Source: Caryophanales bacterium UBA3375
GTDB taxonomy: Bacteria; Bacillota_I; Bacilli_A; UBA3375
Direction: 5' to 3'
Assembly (NCBI GenBank): GCA_002359095.1
Contig: DEQD01000007.1
Span: forward strand, 1 to 63,460
DNA length: 63,460 nucleotides
In this document: in pieces, positions 54,220-62,384 of the stretch
Layout of the letters: every line of letters begins with the position of its first letter
How positions within the stretch are numbered: position 1 is the first letter of the stretch
Position numbers and translations under genes: made by a program
Notes under the pieces: generated by a model
The model's input: the letters and a program-made list of their open reading frames with translations, nothing else
The model's database searches: none
What the model was told of the DNA's origin: nothing

Positions 54220-55941
54220 TTAAAGTTCTTTTTTTAATATATCAACAATATTTTTAGGTACAATTTCTAACAATTCTTCATCACTAGCTTGTTTTATTTT
54301 TTCAATATCACCAAAAGTTTCAATCAACTTTTTCTTACGTTTTGGTCCAATTCCAGGTATTTGATCTAATTTACTTCCAACCATCGTTTTAGTTTGACGT
54401 AAATGATGATAATCTATTGCATATCTATGTACTTCTTCTTGGATATTAAATAAAAAACGATAAAGTGCAGTATTCGTTTTTAAATTTAAACTCTGCCCGC
54501 TTTCATTTACTATTGCTTTAGTTTTATGTTTTTCATCTTTACTAAGACCAATAACTTTAATCTTTAAATTAAATGAATCTACTACTTCTTTTACTAATTT
54601 AACATGAGCATAACCACCATCTACTACAATTAAATTAGGAACATAATCATCTAGTTTTGATAACCTTCTAGTAAGAACTTCTCTCATCGCTTCATAATCA
54701 TTACCATTATGATTAGTTTTTAGCTTGTATTTTCGGTATAACTTATTATTTTTCTTTCCATTTTGGTAGGTTATTCTTACTCCAACACCATTAACCCCTT
54801 GGGTGTGGGAAATATCATACATCTCGATATATTCTAAGTAATCTTCACTTAATTCTAATAACGATTCAAATCCTTTTGCTTTTTGGTTAAAGAATTTCTT
54901 AGTTGCTTTATCAACATTATTTTTATAATACTCATGAGCATTAATTAACATGAATTGATCAATTTGTTCACGTTCTTGTTTTTTTAATTTAACTTCATGG
55001 GTAATAAAAATATCATTAATAAAACTTAATAGTTCTTCATTAGGACAATACATATAATATGTATCCTCAACATTTAATTCTTGAAATAAATAAGTTATTA
55101 TTGCTTCATATTCATCATTAAAATAATCAATGATTGTTTGTTTAATATTAACAATAATTCCATCTACAATTTCTAATAAAACTAACGAAATCCAATCATC
55201 TGTTTTATAATAATCTAGAGCATAAAAATCTTTATGGTTATTCATCTCCACTACTTGACCTACTCTAAATTCATCAATTTGAGTAAGTAGGGTTTGATAC
55301 TCATTTGCTTCTTCAAATTCTAAACGATTGCTTGCTTTATTTCGTGACTCAACTAAACTTTTTTTTAGTTTAGAAAAATCATTAGCAAGCAAAGATTTCA
55401 CTTCCTCTACACTTTCTTTACTATTAACTCCTTGTTTAATACAAGGACCATAACAAAGATTTAGATCATAATAAATACACTTTTGTTTAGGAATAGATTT
55501 ACATTTTCTTAAACTAGTATGGTTGTTAATATAACTAATGATATTATTAACAAAACTTGCTGATGAAAAAGGTCCATAATAAGTTCCTTTGATTTTTTTA
55601 CTACGCGATTTTATTAATCGAGGGTGCTTTTCATCAGTTAAAACAATAAAAGGATACGTTTTATCATCTTTTAACAAAATGTTATATTTAGGACTATGTT
55701 TTTTAATTAATTTATTTTCTAATATCAAACTTTCTAGTTCGGAATTAGTTAAAATATATTCAAAATCAGCAATTTCAGAAACTAATTTGCTTGTCTTTAA
55801 ATTATTTACTGGACGAAAATAACTACTCATTCTTTTTCTTAAATCTTTAGCTTTACCAATATATATTATCTCGTTATTTTTGTTCTTATAAATATAGCAA
55901 CCTGGATGATGTGGTACTTCTTTTATTTTGTCTTTAATCAT
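54220..55941 (-). CDS. uvrC: UvrABC excinuclease subunit C
   Basis: UvrC makes the dual incisions in nucleotide excision repair. The GIY-YIG domain is at the N-terminus (GCYIYKN then IIYIGKAKDLRKR), a cysteine-rich region and UVR motif (about 195-225) lie in the centre, the RNase H-like domain has VVDGGYAH, and the C-terminal helix-hairpin-helix reads IPGIGPKRKKKL. Length is 573 residues. The start lies only 7 nt past the trxA terminator, and no Shine-Dalgarno is visible in that AT-rich gap, so its expression signal is unclear. Confidence 0.95.
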   Translation of the reverse strand: MIKDKIKEVPHHPGCYIYKNKNNEIIYIGKAKDLRKRMSSYFRPVNNLKTSKLVSEIADFEYILTNSELESLILENKLIKKHSPKYNILLKDDKTYPFIVLTDEKHPRLIKSRSKKIKGTYYGPFSSASFVNNIISYINNHTSLRKCKSIPKQKCIYYDLNLCYGPCIKQGVNSKESVEEVKSLLANDFSKLKKSLVESRNKASNRLEFEEANEYQTLLTQIDEFRVGQVVEMNNHKDFYALDYYKTDDWISLVLLEIVDGIIVNIKQTIIDYFNDEYEAIITYLFQELNVEDTYYMYCPNEELLSFINDIFITHEVKLKKQEREQIDQFMLINAHEYYKNNVDKATKKFFNQKAKGFESLLELSEDYLEYIEMYDISHTQGVNGVGVRITYQNGKKNNKLYRKYKLKTNHNGNDYEAMREVLTRRLSKLDDYVPNLIVVDGGYAHVKLVKEVVDSFNLKIKVIGLSKDEKHKTKAIVNESGQSLNLKTNTALYRFLFNIQEEVHRYAIDYHHLRQTKTMVGSKLDQIPGIGPKRKKKLIETFGDIEKIKQASDEELLEIVPKNIVDILKKEL

Positions 55942-55948
55942 ATGTATA

Positions 55949-55976
55949 AAAAAATAAGACCTAGGTCTTATTTTTT
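55949..55976 (-). terminator. terminator overlapping the trxA stop, adjacent to the uvrC start
   Basis: A perfect palindrome of 28 nt is centred between 55962 and 55963 (14-bp stem with a core GACCT/AGGTC), with T runs on both sides. It includes the trxA stop codon (55968-55970) and ends 7 nt before the uvrC ATG. Confidence 0.8.
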
Positions 55977-56282
55977 AGAATTTACCCAAGTGATAATTTC
56001 ATCACGTTGCATTACACCTGTGTGTTTTTCAACAAGTTCCCCATCTTTAAAAATAATCATTGTAGGAATTGAAACTACTTGATAAGTTCCAGCAACATCA
56101 GGTAAATTATCAACGTTAACTTTAACAATATTTACATCTGTTAATTCCTCACTTGTTTTTTCTAAAATAGGTAATAATGCTTGACAAGGTCCACACCAAT
56201 CTGCGTAAAAATCAACTAATACTGTACCACTTGCAATTTCTTGATTAAATTCTTCAACACTGCCAATTACTTTTATTGCCAT
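55968..56282 (-). CDS. trxA: thioredoxin
   Basis: TrxA is the small cytoplasmic disulfide reductase working with thioredoxin reductase. The active site is WCGPC near residues 29-33, with DFYADW just before it, and the cis-proline turn is in VVSIPTMIIFK. Length is 104 residues, exactly standard. AAGGAG precedes the ATG. It follows rpsD and is next to uvrC, as in B. subtilis, where trxA is directly upstream of uvrC. Confidence 0.96.
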   Translation of the reverse strand: MAIKVIGSVEEFNQEIASGTVLVDFYADWCGPCQALLPILEKTSEELTDVNIVKVNVDNLPDVAGTYQVVSIPTMIIFKDGELVEKHTGVMQRDEIITWVNSKK

Positions 56283-56309
56283 ATTTACTCCTTATTATTA
56301 ATCATTAGA

Positions 56310-56909
56310 TTAACGAGAATAGAACTCTACGATTAATTGTGGGTTGATATCTTGGTTTAATTCTTTCATTTCTGGATATCTTTCAAAAGTTCCCACTTTT
56401 TTAGTTTTATCAACATTAACAAATTCTAATGTTGATACTCTATTTTCTAAAGCTTCATTAACAACTTTTAAGTTTTGACTTCTTTCTCTAAATGAAATTT
56501 GATCTCCTGGTTTTAAGATCATTGAAGGAATTGTTGCTTTTTTCCCATTAACTAACACGTGCCCATGATTTACGATTTGACGTGCTTGTTGACGAGTCAT
56601 AGCAAATCCACAACGGTAAACTAATGAATCTAAACGAGATTCTAATAAAATCATAAAGTTAGTACCGTGGATCCCTTTCATTTTACCAGCTTTTTCAAAA
56701 AGTTTTCTAAATTGTTTTTCTGTTAAACCATACATAAAACGAACTTTTTGTTTTTCAGCAAGTTGAAGTCCATACTCACTTTGTTTTTTTCTTGCTTGTC
56801 CATGTTGACCAGGTGCATAGTTACGACGTGCTAACTCTTTTCCTGTTTCTGACAAACTAAATCCAAGTCTTCTTGACTTTTTCCATTTAGGTCCTGTATA
56901 TTTTGACAT
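56310..56909 (-). CDS. rpsD: 30S ribosomal protein S4
   Basis: S4 nucleates assembly of the 30S body and, in Bacilli, represses its own mRNA by binding the leader. The N-terminal segment SKYTGPKWKKSRRLGFSLS and the S4 RNA-binding domain (about residues 89-150, LDSLVYRCGFAMTRQQARQ) are normal for the short Firmicutes form without a zinc site. Length is 199 residues. GGAGG precedes the ATG. It is encoded as a separate unit, with about 160 nt of leader, not in the ribosomal protein alpha operon. Confidence 0.97.
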   Translation of the reverse strand: MSKYTGPKWKKSRRLGFSLSETGKELARRNYAPGQHGQARKKQSEYGLQLAEKQKVRFMYGLTEKQFRKLFEKAGKMKGIHGTNFMILLESRLDSLVYRCGFAMTRQQARQIVNHGHVLVNGKKATIPSMILKPGDQISFRERSQNLKVVNEALENRVSTLEFVNVDKTKKVGTFERYPEMKELNQDINPQLIVEFYSR

Positions 56910-57070
56910 AACCTACCTCCACTAATTTTTTATTTGCTAGTAAAGGTCAATAACTTCAATACTAGATAATCAATAATTAAGCTTTCACTTTATAGCTCGA
57001 GTTACTTACTATCTAAACGATCATTGATGATCTAATAAATTGTTATCATGCTAATTTACTAACTATATAT
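56910..57070 (-). promoter_or_regulatory. rpsD 5' leader, possible S4 autoregulatory region
   Basis: Between the -10 at 57071 and the rpsD ATG lies about 160 nt with no reading frame of note. A hairpin made of GATCATTGATGATC (57019-57032, 5-bp stem) is seen in this leader. S4 of Bacilli binds a leader pseudoknot of its mRNA to repress translation, so this region is a candidate. I could not fold or align it, and the assignment rests on gene identity and leader length. Confidence 0.4.
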
Positions 57071-57079
57071 ATTATATCA
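57071..57079 (-). promoter_or_regulatory. extended -10 promoter of rpsD
   Basis: The minus strand reads TGATATAAT: TATAAT at 57071-57076 with TGA upstream at 57077-57079, the same extended -10 as in front of the tRNA cluster. No clear -35 is seen; its place overlaps the tRNA terminator. Confidence 0.6.
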
Positions 57080-57088
57080 TATAAATAT

Positions 57089-57110
57089 AAAAAAAAGTCC
57101 GTAATGGACT
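57089..57110 (-). terminator. terminator of the tRNA cluster
   Basis: A 5-bp stem (57096-57100 with 57106-57110) around a 5-nt loop is followed on the minus strand by about eight T residues. It ends 16 nt downstream of the last tRNA. Confidence 0.75.
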
Positions 57111-57126
57111 AAAAGTAATAATGAAA

Positions 57127-57202
57127 TGGTGACCTGTATAGGATTCGAACCTATGACCCTCTGGTTAAAAGCCAGATGCTCTACCAACTGAGCTAACAGG
57201 TC
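57127..57202 (-). tRNA. tRNA-Lys (UUU), copy 2
   Basis: 76 nt with CCA encoded. The acceptor stem GACCTGT pairs with ACAGGTC, discriminator A, and the anticodon loop CT-TTT-AA reads Lys. D and T arms (GGTTCGAAT) are normal. Sequence is identical to copy 1 at 57544-57619. It is the last tRNA of the cluster. Confidence 0.97.
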
Positions 57203-57209
57203 AAATAAA

Positions 57210-57302
57210 TGGCGGAGGATAAGGGATTCGAACCCCTGCGCCGATTTCTCGACCTGCTGGTTTTCAAGACCAGTCCCTTCAACCGGACTTGGGTAATCCT
57301 CC
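57210..57302 (-). tRNA. tRNA-Ser (UGA)
   Basis: 93 nt with CCA encoded and a long variable arm, as expected for Ser. The acceptor stem GGAGGAT pairs with ATCCTCC, discriminator G, anticodon TGA in a CT-TGA-AA loop. Confidence 0.97.
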
Positions 57303-57315
57303 GTTTAATTTAAAA

Positions 57316-57391
57316 TGGTGACCCGTACGGGATTTGAACCCGTGAGTGCATGCGTGAAAGGCATGTGTGTTAACCGCTTCACCAACGGGCC
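57316..57391 (-). tRNA. tRNA-Glu (UUC)
   Basis: 76 nt with CCA encoded. The acceptor stem GGCCCGT pairs with ACGGGTC with one G-U pair, discriminator A, anticodon TTC in a CT-TTC-AC loop. Confidence 0.97.
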
Positions 57392-57419
57392 AACTACATA
57401 AATCTTATATAAATAAAAA

Positions 57420-57494
57420 TGGCTGGGCTAGCAGGATTCGAACCTACGAATGCTGGTACCAAAAACCAGTGCCTTACCACTTGGCGATAGCCCA
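57420..57494 (-). tRNA. tRNA-Gln (UUG)
   Basis: 75 nt with CCA encoded. The acceptor stem TGGGCTA pairs with TAGCCCA, with a U1-A72 start typical of tRNA-Gln, discriminator G, anticodon TTG in a TT-TTG-GT loop. Confidence 0.97.
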
Positions 57495-57543
57495 ATATAA
57501 ACATTGTTATTATAACACATAATTACAAATAATTGTTAAAAAA

Positions 57544-57619
57544 TGGTGACCTGTATAGGATTCGAACCTATGACCCTCTGGTTAAAAGCCAGATGCTCTA
57601 CCAACTGAGCTAACAGGTC
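57544..57619 (-). tRNA. tRNA-Lys (UUU), copy 1
   Basis: 76 nt with CCA encoded and anticodon TTT. It is identical base for base to the copy at 57127-57202, with the Gln, Glu and Ser tRNAs between the two. Confidence 0.97.
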
Positions 57620-57631
57620 AATTAAAGATAA

Positions 57632-57707
57632 TGGCGGTCCAGACGGGATTCGAACCCGCAACCCCCTGCGTGACAGGCAGGTACGCTAACCGTTGCGCCA
57701 CTAGACC
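57632..57707 (-). tRNA. tRNA-Asp (GUC)
   Basis: 76 nt with CCA encoded. The acceptor stem GGTCTAG pairs with CTGGACC with one G-U pair, discriminator G, anticodon GTC in a CT-GTC-AC loop. It is the first tRNA of the cluster. Confidence 0.97.
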
Positions 57708-57721
57708 ACAACTACCTTTCT

Positions 57722-57751
57722 ATTATATCATAAAACAAATTCTTTTGGGAA
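57722..57751 (-). promoter_or_regulatory. promoter of the tRNA cluster
   Basis: The minus strand has TTCCCA (57746-57751, 4 of 6 matches to TTGACA), an 18-nt spacer and TATAAT (57722-57727) with TGA upstream, an extended -10. It lies directly after the tpiA stop and 15 nt before tRNA-Asp. Confidence 0.7.
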
Positions 57752-58492
57752 TTATTTAAACATTTCACTAAATCCATTAGCATCTAAACATGCTCCACCT
57801 ACTAATACTCCGTTAATGTCGTTTTGTGAAAGGATTTCTTCAACGTTTGAATTATTAACACTTCCTCCGTATAAAATTGGAGTTTGATCAGCAACACTTT
57901 GTGTAAAGATATCAGCTAAAATGTTTCTTACTTCTAAACATGCTTCTTGAGCTTGTTCACTAGTTGCAGTTTCACCTGTACCAATTGCCCAAACTGGTTC
58001 ATAAGCAATTTGAATATTTTTCATTTCTTCTTCACTAATTCCTGCTAATCCATCTCGTAATTGTGTAGAAATAACAGATTTCATCATCCCACTTTTTCTT
58101 TCTTCTAATGTTTCACCAACACATAACATTACTGATAAACCATTTTTTAAAGCTTCTTTAACTTTTTTATTAACAATACTATCTGTTTCATTATAGTAAG
58201 AACGACGTTCAGAGTGCCCTACTAAAGTTGCATTAACACCAATACTTTTAACCATGTTAGCTGCAACCTCACCAGTAAATGCTCCACTTTCTTCTTGGTG
58301 AATGTTTTGAGTTCCCACACTTACACTTGGATTAGTAATAGTATTTTTTACTTCACTTACAAAAATACTTGGAACAAATAATTTAACTTCACAATCATTA
58401 TTTACGCTAGCTTTATTAATAGCTTCTACATATTCTTTTACTTCAGGTAACGTTTTATTCATTTTCCAGTTACCAGCAATAATTGTTTTCAT
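57752..58492 (-). CDS. tpiA: triosephosphate isomerase
   Basis: TpiA interconverts glyceraldehyde 3-phosphate and dihydroxyacetone phosphate in glycolysis. The substrate-site NWKMNKT is at residues 7-13, the catalytic histidine is in VGHSERR near 91-97, and the catalytic glutamate is in AYEPVWAIGTG near 163-173. The phosphate loop GGSVN is near the C-terminus. Length is 246 residues. It is not in a gapA-pgk-tpiA cluster here but downstream of mreB and an unknown gene, with pfkA and pyk further upstream. Confidence 0.96.
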   Translation of the reverse strand: MKTIIAGNWKMNKTLPEVKEYVEAINKASVNNDCEVKLFVPSIFVSEVKNTITNPSVSVGTQNIHQEESGAFTGEVAANMVKSIGVNATLVGHSERRSYYNETDSIVNKKVKEALKNGLSVMLCVGETLEERKSGMMKSVISTQLRDGLAGISEEEMKNIQIAYEPVWAIGTGETATSEQAQEACLEVRNILADIFTQSVADQTPILYGGSVNNSNVEEILSQNDINGVLVGGACLDANGFSEMFK

Positions 58493-58500
58493 ATTACTCC

Positions 58501-59283
58501 TTAGACTAAACTAATTTTTACTTGTAAATCACGTACATCAACATCTTTTAATTCCATTTTGTTGATATAAATTGTAATTTCTTTACTTGAATGATTTTTA
58601 AATACAACTTCTTCATTAATATTTACATAGAATTTTTTTACATCATCAAATAACTTAAATTTCAAGCGTTTAACTTTGAAGTTTAGGTTACTATCATTTG
58701 AGAACTTGAATTTAAAAATGTAGTTTTCTTGATCATCGGTTAATTTAATCAGATCAATTTTAATATATTCATTATAACTAGAATTAAATTCAATAACTTC
58801 ATTTTCCGGATTATTAGTATGTTTTTTATTAAGTAACATTGTTTTATCAATTTCTAAGTGTGGATGCTCAATGTTATAAATTAAGCTATTTTTGTATTTA
58901 CCTTGATAACTAGTATTGTTCATTCGCATTATCCGACTATCAATATTTCTTTTTAAAATTGAAATTAATCGATTTTCATTAATACTAAGTGGACGATACT
59001 TATTAACAAAAACTACAAAAGCATAACTTGTTTCTGGAGCTACTTGAAATTGAGTTGGATACATTTTATATAAGTTATTTACATCATCAAAAAAATTTAA
59101 ATCGATAGTTAAAGTAACAGGGTAAGGATTATAAAGAAGATACATAAGTTTAGTATGTTCTTCTTTATCAGCCTTACCTATTTGCAGTAATGTTATTTTG
59201 TTACTATCTTGATTAATAAATTTAGTTTGATCTTTAATCGCACTAATGTATCCTTCTAATTTAATTGGTACTTCTAAAAACAT
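58501..59283 (-). CDS. unknown beta-rich protein encoded behind mreB
   Basis: A 260-residue soluble protein that I do not recognise. It has no signal peptide or membrane helix. Alternating hydrophobic residues suggest a largely beta fold in two halves: about residues 1-115 and 160-260, the latter with repeated LKFKLFDDVKKFYV and ITIYINKMELKDVDV-like strands, joined by a Lys/Asn-rich linker. It starts 1 nt after the mreB stop with no strong Shine-Dalgarno, so translation is probably coupled to mreB. A role with the MreB cytoskeleton is possible but rests only on position. Confidence 0.8.
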   Translation of the reverse strand: MFLEVPIKLEGYISAIKDQTKFINQDSNKITLLQIGKADKEEHTKLMYLLYNPYPVTLTIDLNFFDDVNNLYKMYPTQFQVAPETSYAFVVFVNKYRPLSINENRLISILKRNIDSRIMRMNNTSYQGKYKNSLIYNIEHPHLEIDKTMLLNKKHTNNPENEVIEFNSSYNEYIKIDLIKLTDDQENYIFKFKFSNDSNLNFKVKRLKFKLFDDVKKFYVNINEEVVFKNHSSKEITIYINKMELKDVDVRDLQVKISLV

Positions 59284-59284
59284 A

Positions 59285-60307
59285 TTAGTTTAATGTTACC
59301 GGAGAATTAACATCAGCGTTTAATTCTAATAATGCTCCTGTTCCTTTAACAACAGCATTCAATGGATCTTCAGCAATAAGCACTGGAACCCCAATTTCTT
59401 CTTCTAATAGTTGGTCTAAACCATTAATTAAAGCTCCACCACCTGTAACAAAGATACCTTGTTCAATTATATCAGAAGCTAATTCTGGTTCTGTAGTTTC
59501 TAATACTTGTTTTGTTTCATTTACAATACGACGAAGTGAAGGTTGAAGAGCTTCATAAGCATCTTTTTCACTTACTTCGATTTTTTTAGGTAATCCTGAT
59601 ACTAAGTCACGACCAGTAATTACCATTTTTTTATTTTCATCATATTCAAACGCTGTACCTAATTGGATTTTAACTTTTTCAGCCATACGTGTTCCAATTA
59701 ATAATTGGTACTCTGATTTAATATAATCATTAATATCTTGAGTTAATAAATCCCCAGCTACTTTTAAACTTGAAGAATTTACAATTTCTCCCATTGATAA
59801 AACAGCAATATCAGTAGTTCCCCCACCGATATCAATTACCATGTTTCCAAATGGCTGGAAAATTGATAACCCAGCACCTACAGCAGCAACTTTTGGTTCT
59901 TCTTCAATAAATACTTTTTTAGCTCCTGCTAATTCAGCAACTTTAGCAATCGCATCACGTTCAACTGTAGTAATGTTTGTTGGACAACAAATTAAAATTT
60001 TTGGTTGAGATAATTTAATCCCTTTTGTATCTACTTTATTTAAGAAGATTTTAATCATTTCACAAGTTACATCAAAATCAGCAATTACCCCATCTTTTAG
60101 AGGACGAATTAATTCAATGTTATTGTTAGTACGTCCAACCATTGAGTATGCTTCTTCCCCAACAGCAACTACTTTTTTTGTTAACTTATCAACGGCAACA
60201 ATTGAAGGTTGATTTAAAATTATTCCTTCACCTTGACGATAAATTAATACATTGGCAGTTCCTAAATCGATTCCGATATCTGCACTTGATTTCTTAAAGA
60301 ATGCCAT
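59285..60307 (-). CDS. mreB: rod-shape actin homolog MreB
   Basis: MreB is the actin-like ATPase that organises lateral wall synthesis. Phosphate-1 is IDLGTANVLIY near residues 13-23, phosphate-2 is VIDIGGGTTDIAV near 157-169, and the adenosine motif GIFVTGGGALINGL is near residue 286. The amphipathic N-terminus of MreB (MAFFKKS) is present. Length is 340 residues. mreC and mreD do not follow, so it is an mbl/mreBH-like arrangement, and other paralogs may exist elsewhere. AGGAGG precedes the ATG. Confidence 0.94.
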   Translation of the reverse strand: MAFFKKSSADIGIDLGTANVLIYRQGEGIILNQPSIVAVDKLTKKVVAVGEEAYSMVGRTNNNIELIRPLKDGVIADFDVTCEMIKIFLNKVDTKGIKLSQPKILICCPTNITTVERDAIAKVAELAGAKKVFIEEEPKVAAVGAGLSIFQPFGNMVIDIGGGTTDIAVLSMGEIVNSSSLKVAGDLLTQDINDYIKSEYQLLIGTRMAEKVKIQLGTAFEYDENKKMVITGRDLVSGLPKKIEVSEKDAYEALQPSLRRIVNETKQVLETTEPELASDIIEQGIFVTGGGALINGLDQLLEEEIGVPVLIAEDPLNAVVKGTGALLELNADVNSPVTLN

Positions 60308-60315
60308 TTTACCTC

Positions 60316-60942
60316 CTATTTAGTCCCAAATAAGCGATCCCCAGCATCACCTAAACCTGGAACAATATATCCTTTTTCATTTAATCCTTCATCTATACTT
60401 GCTAGATAAATGTCAACATCTGGATGAGCAGTTTCAACAGCTTCAACTCCTTGAGGACAACCTACTAAACAAACTAAGTTAATACGTTTAGCACCACGTT
60501 TTTTTAAAATATTGATAGCAGCAATCGCCGTACCACCTGTAGCTAACATTGGATCTACTAAATATATTTCACGTTCTTCTAAGTTATCTGGAAACTTAGA
60601 AAAATACTCTTGTGGTTGTAGTGTTTCTTCATCACGATAAATTCCAATATGACCGATTTTAACTCCAGGAATAACGTTAGTTATTCCTTCAACCATTCCA
60701 AGACCAGCTCTTAGAATAGGAATTACTACTTGTTTTTTCCCTGAAATAAAATTACACTCACAAGTAGTAACTGGCGTTTTAATTTTACGTGGTTGTAATT
60801 CTAAATTACGAGTAATTTCATAAGTCATTAGTGAAGCTATTTCACTAACGATAGTTCTAAATTCATTAGTAGGCGTTTCTTCCTGACGAAGTACTGATAA
60901 TTTATGTTCAATTACAGGATGTTTAATAATATGTAAAGACAT
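60316..60942 (-). CDS. upp: uracil phosphoribosyltransferase
   Basis: Upp salvages uracil to UMP using phosphoribosyl pyrophosphate. The PRPP-binding motif VDPMLATGGTA is at about residues 128-138, and the C-terminal uracil-binding segment GYIVPGLGDAGDR is intact. Length is 208 residues, standard. It starts 1 nt after pyk and precedes mreB by 8 nt, so it belongs to the same transcript. Ribosome binding site is weak (TTAGAG). Confidence 0.96.
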   Translation of the reverse strand: MSLHIIKHPVIEHKLSVLRQEETPTNEFRTIVSEIASLMTYEITRNLELQPRKIKTPVTTCECNFISGKKQVVIPILRAGLGMVEGITNVIPGVKIGHIGIYRDEETLQPQEYFSKFPDNLEEREIYLVDPMLATGGTAIAAINILKKRGAKRINLVCLVGCPQGVEAVETAHPDVDIYLASIDEGLNEKGYIVPGLGDAGDRLFGTK

Positions 60943-60943
60943 C

Positions 60944-62359
60944 TTATGCTACAACTCTAACTTTCATTAAGTCTGTGTTTCCTTTACCAGACATACTACC
61001 AGCTGAGATTACAACAACATCTCCCGCTTTTACTAATCCTAATTCTTTAGCAACGTTTACTGCATCATTTAACATTTCATCCATAGTCGCTTTTTTCTCA
61101 GCTTGATGAGCAATAACACCATAATTTAAGCTTAAACCACGACGTACTCTTTCATCATGAGTAATAGCTAAAATAGGTAATTTTGGACGCATACGACTAA
61201 TTGAACGAGCAGTAGCTCCTGAATTAGTAATAGCAATAATTAATTTAGCTTCTTCTAATTTAGCAGCAGTTGATGTTACAGAGTAAGCTACTAATTCTTG
61301 AATTGTGTGACTTAAGTTAGCAAAAATTTCTTGATTGTAACTATCATAGTTAAAACTTTGTTCTGCTTTTTCACAAATAGTTGCTTGCATAGCAACAGCT
61401 TCAACAGGATATTGACCCGCAGCACTTTCTCCTGATAACATTACCGCATCAGTACCGTTTAATACCGCATTAAATACATCTGATACTTCTGCACGTGTTG
61501 GACGTGGGTTGTTTTGCATACTTTCTAACATTTGAGTTGCAGTAATTACAATTTTACCTACACGATTACATTTTTCAATAATCATTGATTGAATTACTGG
61601 TACATCCTCAGCTGGTACTTCTACCCCTAAGTCTCCACGAGCAATCATGATTCCATCACATTCTTCTAAAATAGCATCAAAGTTTTCAACACCATCTTGA
61701 GATTCAATTTTTGCAATTAATTTGATGTTTGTATTTCCAGTAGAAGCAATAACTTCTCTTAATTCTTTAGCATCTTGTTGATTTCTTACAAAACTTGCTG
61801 CAATATAATCAAAGTCATTTTCACATGCCCAGATTATATCTGAACGATCTTTTTCACTAATAAATTCAAAGTTTAATGTAACTCCTGGTACATTAACCCC
61901 ACGACGGTCTTTTACTTTAGCAGTGTTTTGAATTTCACATACAATATCACTACCATTAATTTCTTTAACTAATAAAGAAAGGTAACCATCATCAACTAAG
62001 ATAGTATCTCCAGCTTTAACGTCTTTGTATAAGTCTTTGTAACTTACAGTAAATTTTTCTGTGTTACCAACAACCTCGTCAGTAACGATAGTTACAGTAT
62101 TTCCTTTTTCTAATACAGTATCTGGTTCAAATAATCCAGTTCTTACCTCAGGACCTTTAGTATCTAATAATATAGCTACACTAGTTCCTAATTCTTCATT
62201 AATTTGTTTAAGTAAGTTAACACGTTCCATTTGTTCATCATAATCACCATGAGACATGTTTAAACGAATTGTGTTACTTCCTGCTTCAACGATTTTTTTT
62301 AATGTTTCATAGTTACTACTTACAGGACCAATTGTAGTAATAATTTTTGTTTTTTTCAT
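60944..62359 (-). CDS. pyk: pyruvate kinase
   Basis: Pyk makes pyruvate and ATP from phosphoenolpyruvate, the last step of glycolysis. The N-terminus KKTKIITTIGP, the RLNMSHGDY segment near residue 32, the lysine-bearing IAKIESQDG region and the GDLGVEVP motif near residue 241 are all normal. At 471 residues it is the short form without the PEP-utiliser domain found in B. subtilis. I chose the ATG at 62359 with GGGAG upstream; a TTG four codons earlier is the alternative. pfkA lies directly upstream. Confidence 0.96.
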   Translation of the reverse strand: MKKTKIITTIGPVSSNYETLKKIVEAGSNTIRLNMSHGDYDEQMERVNLLKQINEELGTSVAILLDTKGPEVRTGLFEPDTVLEKGNTVTIVTDEVVGNTEKFTVSYKDLYKDVKAGDTILVDDGYLSLLVKEINGSDIVCEIQNTAKVKDRRGVNVPGVTLNFEFISEKDRSDIIWACENDFDYIAASFVRNQQDAKELREVIASTGNTNIKLIAKIESQDGVENFDAILEECDGIMIARGDLGVEVPAEDVPVIQSMIIEKCNRVGKIVITATQMLESMQNNPRPTRAEVSDVFNAVLNGTDAVMLSGESAAGQYPVEAVAMQATICEKAEQSFNYDSYNQEIFANLSHTIQELVAYSVTSTAAKLEEAKLIIAITNSGATARSISRMRPKLPILAITHDERVRRGLSLNYGVIAHQAEKKATMDEMLNDAVNVAKELGLVKAGDVVVISAGSMSGKGNTDLMKVRVVA

Positions 62360-62384
62360 ATTTACTCCCAAAAATTTTTATTTT

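Noticed and set aside
4018..62243. Numerous plus-strand open frames of 60-130 codons
   Set aside because: They lie opposite conserved genes, lack ribosome binding sites and have low-complexity translations, so they are antisense shadows.
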